In this document: positions 52,901-60,145 of the stretch, piece after piece
Layout of the letters: the number at the start of each line of letters is the position of its first letter
How positions within the stretch are numbered: the stretch's first letter is position 1
Assembly: GCA_963783945.1 (NCBI GenBank)
Contig: CAWAPS010000019.1
Span: 930,001 to 994,000, forward strand
DNA length: 64,000 nucleotides
Direction: 5' to 3'
DNA from: CAWAPS01 sp963783945
Lineage (GTDB): Bacteria > Actinomycetota > Acidimicrobiia > Acidimicrobiales > Palsa-688
Notes under the pieces: model-generated
What the model was told of the DNA's origin: nothing
Databases searched by the model: none
The model's input: the letters and a program-made list of their open reading frames with translations, nothing else
Program-made: the position numbers and the translations under genes

Positions 52901-53788
52901 CTATGGCAGGGTTACCTGCCGCCGCGGCGACGACGACTGCCACTCGACCGCTTCCACGTCGACACCCCGACCTATGGTGCGCGCCCCAAAGTGGTTCTTG
53001 GCGTACACGATGGCCGCCGCGTCCTGGGCCGGACTGGCCAACTGCAGCGTGTGGGCATCGTCGAGCACCATCACCACCACCTTGGCCCTGATCGGAATCG
53101 ACGCCGACGGGCGCTCGTACAGGTAAAGGTACTTGCGATCTGCGAAGCGCCCGCTGATCGGCACAGAAGCGATCACCTCCGCACCAGAAGGCGTCGGGAC
53201 CAGGATATCGCGCAGAGCGGACGCCTCGCCCGCTGGGATGAATCCCCCCACGGCGTTGCTAGTGAACGAAACGCGAAGCCGTTGCGCTCCGGCGATGACC
53301 GTCCCGACCAGAACCACGACCGCTAATCCGGCCACGACAGCGGAGCCCAGGCGCCACTGCGATCGCCGCCGGGCATGCGCCGGCCCGCCAGTCCGGGATG
53401 CCGCGAACTCGAACAACGTTGCGGCCAAAGACGCACTGCCGAACAGGACGAACGAGACTACAGCGCGCTGCTGGAAACGTTCGCCGAGAAACACCGTCGA
53501 TCGCTGCAGACCGCTGGTCAGCAGAATGAGCGCGGGTACCCCGAAACCCCACGGGGTGAAGAAGCCGAAGAAGCCTCCCCACGCCAGGTAACGGACGATC
53601 AGGTGCGAGCGCGCGGTGGAGGTGAGGTGATGGATGGGCCGCCCGAGGTGGAGCGTGATCCCATTTAGCAACACGACGGCGCCGGCGAACCCTGCCGGCA
53701 GGCTCGAGCGCCCCGCCAGGTAAGCGTAATTGTTGATCCTCTCACAGACCTTGGGTGGCCGATTTGTCCGGGTGTGACGGGCTGGCAT
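52901..53788 (-). CDS. Membrane protein resembling the C-terminal half of DUF2079 proteins
   Basis: 295 residues from ATG 53788. Three to four hydrophobic helices (SLPAGFAGAVVLLNGITLHL, YLAWGGFFGFFTPWGFGVPA, AVVSFVLFGSASLAATLFEF, GSAVVAGLAVVVLVGTVIAG) are followed by a soluble C-terminal domain with LRDILVPTPSGAEVIASVPI, SGRFADRKYLYLYERPSASI and NHFGARTIGRGVDVEAVEW. DUF2079 proteins have a similar end after many helices; here the N-terminal helices are missing, so it may be truncated. Confidence 0.5.
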   Translation of the reverse strand: MPARHTRTNRPPKVCERINNYAYLAGRSSLPAGFAGAVVLLNGITLHLGRPIHHLTSTARSHLIVRYLAWGGFFGFFTPWGFGVPALILLTSGLQRSTVFLGERFQQRAVVSFVLFGSASLAATLFEFAASRTGGPAHARRRSQWRLGSAVVAGLAVVVLVGTVIAGAQRLRVSFTSNAVGGFIPAGEASALRDILVPTPSGAEVIASVPISGRFADRKYLYLYERPSASIPIRAKVVVMVLDDAHTLQLASPAQDAAAIVYAKNHFGARTIGRGVDVEAVEWQSSSPRRQVTLP

Positions 53789-54033
53789 GGCGACGCCGAG
53801 GGTGGAAGCTTCCGAGATCGCTTTCGGCCGGGCTTGGTGGGATCGACGTATCCTCTGGAGGTTTGATGGGTCCGTTTGTTGGTCGGTCGGTTCTTACTGG
53901 CGGATGATGAGCGGTGTTCTGCCCGGGCGTCCGCCATCTCAACCTTAGGAAACCAGTATGGCGCAAGGCGGCTTATGTCGATTAGTCTTGTGGAGGTGGC
54001 CGCTGGCCGGCGGACGTGATGGGAGGGTTGCGG

Positions 54034-55305
54034 ATGCGGCGAAGAGGCTTGGCGCGGACGATTCTGATCACAGGCGTTTTGGTGCTGGTGGCGGCGGTGA
54101 TGGGGGTGCCTGGTCTGGCGGGGGCCGCTCCTGACGCTGGGGCGGCTGTGCGCCCCGTTGCCGGCTGTCCGTTCTCCCTGGGCGCGATCTCACAGCAGGG
54201 CGCCGCTGGCACGTTGTTCTTCGCGGTCACTCTTAATCCGTCGAGCCCGGCCGAAGCCTGCACGGTGTCGGTCACCTTTAGCGTGTCGGTGCAGATCTCG
54301 CCTGCCCTTTTGCCTTCCGCTGGCCCATACCGCAACATCGATCATAATCCCCTGACCGCCACCGAAGTCGTGACGTTTACTCCCGGCCGACTTCAGCCAT
54401 CACTGGTTGTCGGCTGGAGCGGTTTTCACTGTGCCGACCCGGCACTGCCCGGTACGCTGACTTTCGCAGTCGGCCCTCAGCGGGCGGCCACGGGCGTAAC
54501 TCCGGGCAGTTGCGGCCCGGCCGGCTCGCCGCACTCCTCGCTGATCGCGGTTTCGGGGATTACACCTATCAGTGTCGTCGGTGTCGCTCCGACTCCGGAC
54601 AACCGGGGCTATTGGGCCGTCGACCAGCTGGGCCAGATCGGCCATGCCGGCGACGCTGCCGCCGTAGCTACTCCAGCCGTTTCCACTTTCCCGGTGGTGG
54701 GAATCACTGCGGCACCTACTGGGAGCGGGGCGTGGGTGGTCGCTAGCGACGGTGGAGTGTTCTCCTATGGCAGTGCCGGCTTTCATGGCTCTTTGGGTAA
54801 CACTCGGCTTAACGCTCCGATCATGGGCATGGCGGCCACGCCCGACGGGGGCGGCTACTGGCTTGTAGGCGCCGACGGCGGAGTGTTTAGCTTTGGCGAT
54901 GCCCGCTTTCACGGGTCGTTAGGCAATGTGCATCTGGCTGGCAAGATCGTGGGTATGGCGGCCACGCCCGACGGCGGCGGCTACTGGTTGGTCGGCGCCG
55001 ACGGCGGAGTGTTCACCTTCGGCGACGCTGCCTTCGACGGCTCGCTAGGCAACGTTCTGCTCAACGCCCCCATCGTGGCCATGGCCGCCGGCCCCCACGG
55101 CGGCTACTGGCTCGTTGGATCCGACGGCGGCATCTTCACCTTCGGAGGAGTGCCGTTTAAGGGATCGACAGGCGGGGTTCACCTTAACGCTCCAATCTCT
55201 GGGATGGCCGCCACGAAGACAGGGCAGGGTTACTGGCTAGTCGGATCCGACGACGGAATCTTCACATTCGGTAACGCAGGCTTCTTCGGGATTCCGACAC
55301 CCTAG
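54034..55305 (+). CDS. Secreted GYWLV-repeat protein
   Basis: 423 residues from ATG 54034 (GGGAGGG upstream); GTG 54016 adds six residues. Signal peptide: RRRGLARTILITGVLVLVAA then GLAGAAP. After a beta-rich domain with four or more Cys (residues 40-180), five or six repeats of about 43 residues follow, of the type GMAATPDGGGYWLVGADGGV with FTFGDAAFDGSLGNVLLNAP. These repeats are typical of Acidimicrobiia extracellular proteins, where they probably form a beta-propeller. Role unknown, perhaps cell-surface binding. The DNA repeats themselves are well conserved. Confidence 0.82.
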   Translation: MRRRGLARTILITGVLVLVAAVMGVPGLAGAAPDAGAAVRPVAGCPFSLGAISQQGAAGTLFFAVTLNPSSPAEACTVSVTFSVSVQISPALLPSAGPYRNIDHNPLTATEVVTFTPGRLQPSLVVGWSGFHCADPALPGTLTFAVGPQRAATGVTPGSCGPAGSPHSSLIAVSGITPISVVGVAPTPDNRGYWAVDQLGQIGHAGDAAAVATPAVSTFPVVGITAAPTGSGAWVVASDGGVFSYGSAGFHGSLGNTRLNAPIMGMAATPDGGGYWLVGADGGVFSFGDARFHGSLGNVHLAGKIVGMAATPDGGGYWLVGADGGVFTFGDAAFDGSLGNVLLNAPIVAMAAGPHGGYWLVGSDGGIFTFGGVPFKGSTGGVHLNAPISGMAATKTGQGYWLVGSDDGIFTFGNAGFFGIPTP

Positions 55306-55429
55306 ACGAGAGCGGTCTACCTGATCCGTCCGGTTCGACCGCGACCGTCGGCTCCCCGTCTGGTTCTCCAAGCCGTCGGAGCGTTCTTGGCATAGAGAGA
55401 TTCGATTGCCTACTGGGGGGTCCTCTCCG

Positions 55430-55690
55430 TGCCAGCGGCTGCCGCTGGCCGGCCAGGATCGCAACAAGGGACCCAAGCTGCGCCAGGGCAGCTTCTTCCC
55501 CAGCTTGTTGGAGCGACGCCGGCGCATCGACCCCGCTCTGTACGCGGTGGTAATGGAGGCCTACGTGCACGGCATCTCGACCCGCAAGGTCGACGACTTG
55601 GTCAGGTCCCTAGGCGTGGCGTCGGGCATCTCCAATACGGAGGTGAGCCGCATCTGCTCCGGTTTGGACAAAGAGCTCGGTCGCTCGGGT
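55430..55690 (+). mobile_element. IS256-family transposase fragment
   Basis: A plus frame reads GPKLRQGSFFPSLLERRRRI, DPALYAVVMEAYVHGISTRK and VDDLVRSLGVASGISNTEVS, RICSGLDKEL. This is the N-terminal central part of IS256-type transposases ('GSFFPSLLEPRRRID.AL.AVV.EAYV.GVSTRKVDDLV'). It ends abruptly at about 55690, before the DDE residues; no ends of the element were found. It lies 190 nt upstream of the peptide gene. Confidence 0.75.
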
Positions 55691-55879
55691 CGTACGAGAC
55701 CTGGACATGTTGGCTATCGCTCGTATGGATCGGAATCCCCAGCCACGCCTGTGCCGTGTCCGCGGGACTGACCCTTAGTGCAATCTTTCGGCATCGATGG
55801 CTCAGACCGTATTTCGCGGCTTGGCCGGCCGCCTCTCCTAGGGATATACGTCGACAATTCCCGCAAGGAGGTGAATGAC

Positions 55880-56098
55880 ATGAATCAGACCCAGGAGGCC
55901 CCTGCGGCGACCCTCAAAAAGATCGTCGTCCGCAAGGCCGGTACCGTCCGCCTGACGGCGATGTGCAGCAACTACTGCTACGGATGTTGCAGCTGTCTGC
56001 GCGCGACTGTAGGTCCCCCCCGTTCGAGCCGGGGTGGGCTACCGCCCCGGCTCGGGCGGCAGCCCCTCGCCCTCTCGGAGAACCGGCATGAGCACTGA
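55880..56098 (+). CDS. Cys-rich RiPP precursor-like peptide
   Basis: ATG 55880 has AAGGAGG eight bases upstream, one of the best ribosome binding sites in the window. The peptide is up to 72 residues: a charged leader (MNQTQEAPAATLKKIVVRKA, residues 1-20), a hinge GTVRLTA and a core MCSNYCYGCCSCL with Cys at 29, 33, 36, 37 and 39 and two Tyr. After ATVG (45) the sequence turns Arg/Pro/Gly-rich, is encoded over a GC hairpin (56026-56053), and overlaps the next gene by 11 nt, so the functional C-terminus may be near residue 45. Leader plus short Cys-rich core next to an RRE-protease gene indicates a ribosomally made, modified peptide; the modification is unknown. Confidence 0.72.
   Translation: MNQTQEAPAATLKKIVVRKAGTVRLTAMCSNYCYGCCSCLRATVGPPRSSRGGLPPRLGRQPLALSENRHEH
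56026..56053 (+). promoter_or_regulatory. Hairpin between precursor core and protease gene
   Basis: GAGCCGGGG (56026-56034) pairs perfectly with CCCCGGCTC (56045-56053) around a 10-nt loop. There is no T-run, so it is more like an attenuating or mRNA-stabilising stem that would let the peptide be made in excess over the protease, as in many RiPP operons. Confidence 0.45.
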
Positions 56099-57242
56099 CA
56101 GCCTGCACTTTCATCCCCTCCAGTTCCTGGCCGAGAACGACGGAGTGGTCGTCGGCCGCATCGACATCGACTCGTACGCCGTTCTCCCGCCGGACGGGGC
56201 TGAGCTGATCCGCCGCCTCTCAGAGGGAATGCCGGTCGATGCGGCCAGCGCCTGGTACGAGGAGACGTTCGGTGACGCGGTCGACATAGAGGACTTCCTG
56301 CTGACCCTCCAGGAGCTCGAGTTCATCTGCGAGGAGCAGACGCCTGAAACGACCGCCGAACCGGTGCGCTGGCAGCGACTGGGCCGGGCTCTCTTCTCCC
56401 CGCCCGCCTGGGCTCTGTATGCCGCAGTGGTCGCAGCCGCGGCCTATCTCAGCGTCTCCCATCCCAGCCTCCGGCCGAACCGCAACCGGATCTTCTTCTC
56501 CCACTATCTGCTGCTGATCGAGTTGGTGGCCGCGGCCGGGACCGTGCCGCTCATCTTGGTCCACGAACTCTTCCATGTCCTGGCCGGCCGCCGGCTCGGC
56601 GTCCGGAGCCGGATCCGTCTGGGCCAGCGCTTCTACTTCCTGGTCTTCGAGACGGTAATGGACCAGCTGGTGCTGGTCCCCCGCCGGCGCCGCTACCTGC
56701 CGATGCTGGCGGGCATGGTGGCCGACGTCCTGATCGTCAGCCTTCTCGTTGTGGTGGCGGACCTGCTGCCCGGTCCTGGTCCGCTCCGCAGCGTCCTCTT
56801 GTTGCTGGCGTTTACCACGCTGATCCGTTTCGCCATGCAGTTCCTGCTGTTCCTCCGCACCGACCTGTACTACCTGCTGGTCAACCTGTCCGGCTGCATC
56901 GACCTCGATCGCACCACCCGCCAGATGCTGGCCAACAAGTGGTGGACCCTCGTGAAGCGACCGAGCCGGCTCCACCCGCCGGCGCACTGGCATCCGAACG
57001 ACGTGCGGGTGGCCAGCTGGTATCAGTCGGTCTTCGCGCTCGGCTACGTCGGCGCGGCGGCCCTCATGATCGACGTCGCCCTGCCGGTCGGATACCGGTT
57101 CGTCAGAGTCGCGGTCGAGACCGTGGCCCACGGCCGCTTCGCGAGTCCCCTGTTCTGGGATTCGTGCGGCCTCCTTGCCTTGAACGTCGGCGAGCCCTTA
57201 CTCGCTGCTGCCGTCCGCCGGCACCGCCGCCATTCCGCCTGA
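56088..57242 (+). CDS. RRE/PqqD-like domain fused to an M50-like membrane zinc protease
   Basis: 384 residues from ATG 56088. Residues 6-84 (LHFHPLQFLAENDGVVVGRI, DGAELIRRLSEGMPVDAASA, DIEDFLLTLQELEFI) have the order of strands and helices of PqqD/RRE domains that bind RiPP leader peptides. A first helix lies near 105-123; HELFH (159-163) gives an HExxH zinc motif in a second helix, followed by more helices (LPMLAGMVADVLIVSLLVVV, LLAFTTLIRFAMQFLLFL) and RTDLYYLLVNL, the usual later motif of 'peptide zinc metalloprotease' M50 relatives. It probably recognises the precursor leader and cleaves or exports the peptide at the membrane. Strong operon link to both neighbours. Confidence 0.78.
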   Translation: MSTDSLHFHPLQFLAENDGVVVGRIDIDSYAVLPPDGAELIRRLSEGMPVDAASAWYEETFGDAVDIEDFLLTLQELEFICEEQTPETTAEPVRWQRLGRALFSPPAWALYAAVVAAAAYLSVSHPSLRPNRNRIFFSHYLLLIELVAAAGTVPLILVHELFHVLAGRRLGVRSRIRLGQRFYFLVFETVMDQLVLVPRRRRYLPMLAGMVADVLIVSLLVVVADLLPGPGPLRSVLLLLAFTTLIRFAMQFLLFLRTDLYYLLVNLSGCIDLDRTTRQMLANKWWTLVKRPSRLHPPAHWHPNDVRVASWYQSVFALGYVGAAALMIDVALPVGYRFVRVAVETVAHGRFASPLFWDSCGLLALNVGEPLLAAAVRRHRRHSA

Positions 57243-57269
57243 CCATCGCTTCGAAAGGACGTTTCACAG

Positions 57270-59084
57270 ATGAACTCTTTGACCATAAACGGGCACGCGC
57301 GACTGCGTGGGCCGTTCACGGCGGCCGGCGCATATCTGCGGGTCGTCTTCGCTGGCGCCAACGAAGGCGTGCGCCACCTTTTCGACAATCACGACATCGA
57401 GGTGCTGACCGCGGCGCCCGAGCTGGCTGATCGGGTCACGCTGCGCCGGGCCTCCCTCACGTGCCAGGCCAGTACCGGCACCCGGACCCGGTACTACCCC
57501 CACAACCGAACCGAGTGGATCGCCAACGGCCTGGCCGATCTGGCCCTTGCCCACGCCGAACTGGCCGGTCCGCAAACGCTCGTGATCGAGAACGCGGACG
57601 CGGTCGACCGCAGCGATTCATTGTGGCTGGCCGCCCTCTCACGACGGGCCAAGCCGGAATCGCTGCGTTTGATCCTCGCCGACCGCGGCGAGGGCGCCCA
57701 AGGGCCGGCGGGGATGGAGGACGCCGAGCGATACGTCGCCGGGGATTGCCTCGACGAGACGCTCCGGGCTGCATATGAGTCGATGGATGAAGGCGAGCGG
57801 GCCGCCCTGCACGACCGGCGGGCCGACGAGCTCGAGGCGACAGGCGAACCTTCGTGGCTACTCGGCGCCGTGCCGTGGCACCGCGAGCGGGGCGCCGATC
57901 CGACCGGCCGGGGCGTGGAAGCGCTGGAACGGGCCATGACCACGTGCTTGATGGCCGGCAGCTACGACGCGTTGCTCGGGTTGGGGGAAAGGTTGCGGAG
58001 GCTCGTCGGATGGGATGAGCGCCCGACGACCCGCTGGCTGGCGACAGTGAAGATGACGATCGCCTATCAGACGATGGCCCGGCCGGACGACGCCATGGCC
58101 CTCTACGACGAGGCCTGCGCCAACTCGGCCGATGCCAGCATCCATATGCAATCGGCCTACGGGCGGGCCATGCTCTTCACCCGATACTTCCCGGACGAGC
58201 ACAAGGATCACCTGAAGGCCAAGGGCCTGGTCAACACGGCCATCGCGCTGGCCGCCCTCAGCGAAGATGCCGAACGCCGGGCCTACAACCGGACGTTCAA
58301 CGAAAACGGGCTCGCCCTGATTGAGATGCACCTCGGGGCACCGCAATCGTCGCTGAAGCTGGTCGAGGAAGGCATCGCCCGTTTGGAGGCCGAGGTGGAG
58401 GGCGGCCGCTTCATGCTTCACCGCTCGGTGCTGCGCTACAACCGGGCCCAGCTGATGGTGAAGATGGGGACGCTCGACCAGGCCATCGACGCCTACAGCG
58501 ACGTCATCCGGGAGGACCCGTTCCATCCTGACTACTACTTCGAGCGGGCCGGCCTGCTGGAGAAGGCAGGGCGATTCGAGGAGGCGATCGTTGATTACGG
58601 CAACTGCATCTCCGTCACCCCTCCTTTCGCCGAGCCCTACTACAACCGGGCCGAGCTCGAACTGGCGCTGGGCGACACCGAAGCGGCGCTGGCCGACTAC
58701 GGCCGAACCCTCGAGCTGGACCCGGCCATGGTCAACGCCTACGTGAACCGGGCCGCTCTTCTGATCGAGTTGGGCCTGGTCGGCCAGGCGAGGGCAGACG
58801 TCGACGCCGGCCTCGAGGTCGACGCCTCGAACCCGCATCTGCTGTGCCTACGGGGTGTTGTGAGCGAAGAAGCCGGCCAACTCGACGATGCGGCCGCAGC
58901 CTACCGGGCCGCCATCGCCATCGACGCCAGGATGGCCGGCGCCTGGGCCGGTCTCGGGGGTGTGCAGTTCGCGATGGGCGATGTCTCGGATGCCAGGGAG
59001 AGCCTGCTCCGATCTCTGGTTCTGGAGGAGAACCCCGAGGTTCGGGCCAACCTGAACGTCGTCACGCAAACGGTCGCCGCGTAG
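57270..59084 (+). CDS. TPR protein of the peptide locus
   Basis: 604 residues from ATG 57270 after GAAAGGACG. The first 200 residues have an ATPase-like look (LVIENADAVDRSDSLWLAAL, LRLILADRG, like Walker B and sensor regions) but no P-loop is visible. From about residue 290, helical repeats begin, with clear TPRs at the end: AIDAYSDVIREDPFHPDYYF, EAIVDYGNCISVTPPFAEPY, AALADYGRTLELDPAMVNAY, DAAAAYRAAIAIDARMAGAW. Probably a scaffold or regulator working with the protease and peptide; 27 nt downstream of it. A degenerate STAND/AAA origin is likely. Confidence 0.72.
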   Translation: MNSLTINGHARLRGPFTAAGAYLRVVFAGANEGVRHLFDNHDIEVLTAAPELADRVTLRRASLTCQASTGTRTRYYPHNRTEWIANGLADLALAHAELAGPQTLVIENADAVDRSDSLWLAALSRRAKPESLRLILADRGEGAQGPAGMEDAERYVAGDCLDETLRAAYESMDEGERAALHDRRADELEATGEPSWLLGAVPWHRERGADPTGRGVEALERAMTTCLMAGSYDALLGLGERLRRLVGWDERPTTRWLATVKMTIAYQTMARPDDAMALYDEACANSADASIHMQSAYGRAMLFTRYFPDEHKDHLKAKGLVNTAIALAALSEDAERRAYNRTFNENGLALIEMHLGAPQSSLKLVEEGIARLEAEVEGGRFMLHRSVLRYNRAQLMVKMGTLDQAIDAYSDVIREDPFHPDYYFERAGLLEKAGRFEEAIVDYGNCISVTPPFAEPYYNRAELELALGDTEAALADYGRTLELDPAMVNAYVNRAALLIELGLVGQARADVDAGLEVDASNPHLLCLRGVVSEEAGQLDDAAAAYRAAIAIDARMAGAWAGLGGVQFAMGDVSDARESLLRSLVLEENPEVRANLNVVTQTVAA

Positions 59085-59731
59085 ACAACGTCCAGGCGTC
59101 ACCGTCCTTTGGCGAGCACCGCCCCCGCGAGCTCCGTGCGGCCGCGCGAACCAGCGAGAGTTGGCCGAATGCAGCAGCGAGCGAGGCGTTCGATCCGATC
59201 GAGAAGGCCGACAGCGACGACCCGACCGACCCGATGGACAGGACCGACGGCTTGGAGGGATCGAGAGGATCGAATCGGACGACCACAACGACAACCGGGA
59301 CCTCGAAGAGCAGATCACAGTACCAATCATTTAGTCCCGCACCGTGCCGTGGGCGAAGTGACTAGCAGCGAGAACGCCAAACAGGGAAACCTTCTACCCC
59401 CTCGCGAGATGGGGATGAGAAGGCGTATTGATCGCTAGCCATCACAAGCCAAGTTTCGCCCGGTACGTGATCGATGGTCTCTGCCCAAGGTGATCCCTCG
59501 GGCTCGGGAGGTGGCAGGGGGGTTAGTCGCCATCATGTCTTCACCGTGACATCCACACCGGGCGAGTACATCTGCCAGATAGCCGAGTCATGAGTTCTGG
59601 CCTGGCTGACCTTTGGTCACAAGAAAGTGTCGGTGGTGGCTGAGCGATGCAGGTTGGCTGGCGGCGCGAGGGCCCAGAAGCCGGTCACTCGACCGCGGTA
59701 TGTAGGTCGGACAAGCCACGATCGGGGGCAT
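59085..59731. other. Gap after the peptide locus
   Basis: About 650 bases. No gene, terminator with T-run, or modification enzyme is found; long frames are GC artefacts. It marks the right end of the candidate RiPP unit. Confidence 0.4.
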
Positions 59732-60145
59732 TCACGACCCCCATGGCGAGGGCGATGAACTCGGGTAGCGGTGACAGAGGGCAACGAAGAGAGCGATCCC
59801 CACTGCGACAAGGGCGGTGCCCGCAGCCACCCAGGGCCACGGATTCCACGCCTGAAGGCAGCTGTGGCCCCCGTGGGCGATCGCGGAGCAGACGGTGCCT
59901 GGACCCGCTCGGTTCAGATAGGCGACATACAGCGGGACGAGACCGAGCCCGGTGACAACCCCGAACCGGCTGCTTCCAGGGGGCCCCTTTCTTGCCAGCA
60001 CGACAGTCCCGACCACGGCGGCGGGCACGACCAGCAGCCCGACCGACAAGACGGCGACCCCGGCGAGGGACCACGCGGCTCCGACCGCAACCCAGCCGGC
60101 AAACCATGGCCAGAGCCTGTGACCGATGGCAAGGCGGCCGGCCAT
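59732..60145 (-). CDS. Membrane protein coupled to hoxX
   Basis: 137 residues from ATG 60145, whose A is shared with the hoxX stop (TGATG), so translation is coupled. Four helices: LWPWFAGWVAVGAAWSLAGV, VLSVGLLVVPAAVVGTVVLA, FGVVTGLGLVPLYVAYLN and WVAAGTALVAVGIALFVAL. A loop with CSAIAHGGHSCLQAW has two Cys and two His. I do not recognise the family. Linkage to hoxX hints at a role in CO/hydrogenase physiology, unproven. Confidence 0.7.
   Translation of the reverse strand: MAGRLAIGHRLWPWFAGWVAVGAAWSLAGVAVLSVGLLVVPAAVVGTVVLARKGPPGSSRFGVVTGLGLVPLYVAYLNRAGPGTVCSAIAHGGHSCLQAWNPWPWVAAGTALVAVGIALFVALCHRYPSSSPSPWGS

Noticed and set aside
52357..53091. 244-residue plus-strand frame
   Set aside because: Arg/Pro-rich and without motifs; overlaps the membrane gene on the other strand.
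59109..59438. Frames after the TPR gene as a second peptide
   Set aside because: No ribosome binding site, no leader/core pattern; Arg/Thr-rich artefact.
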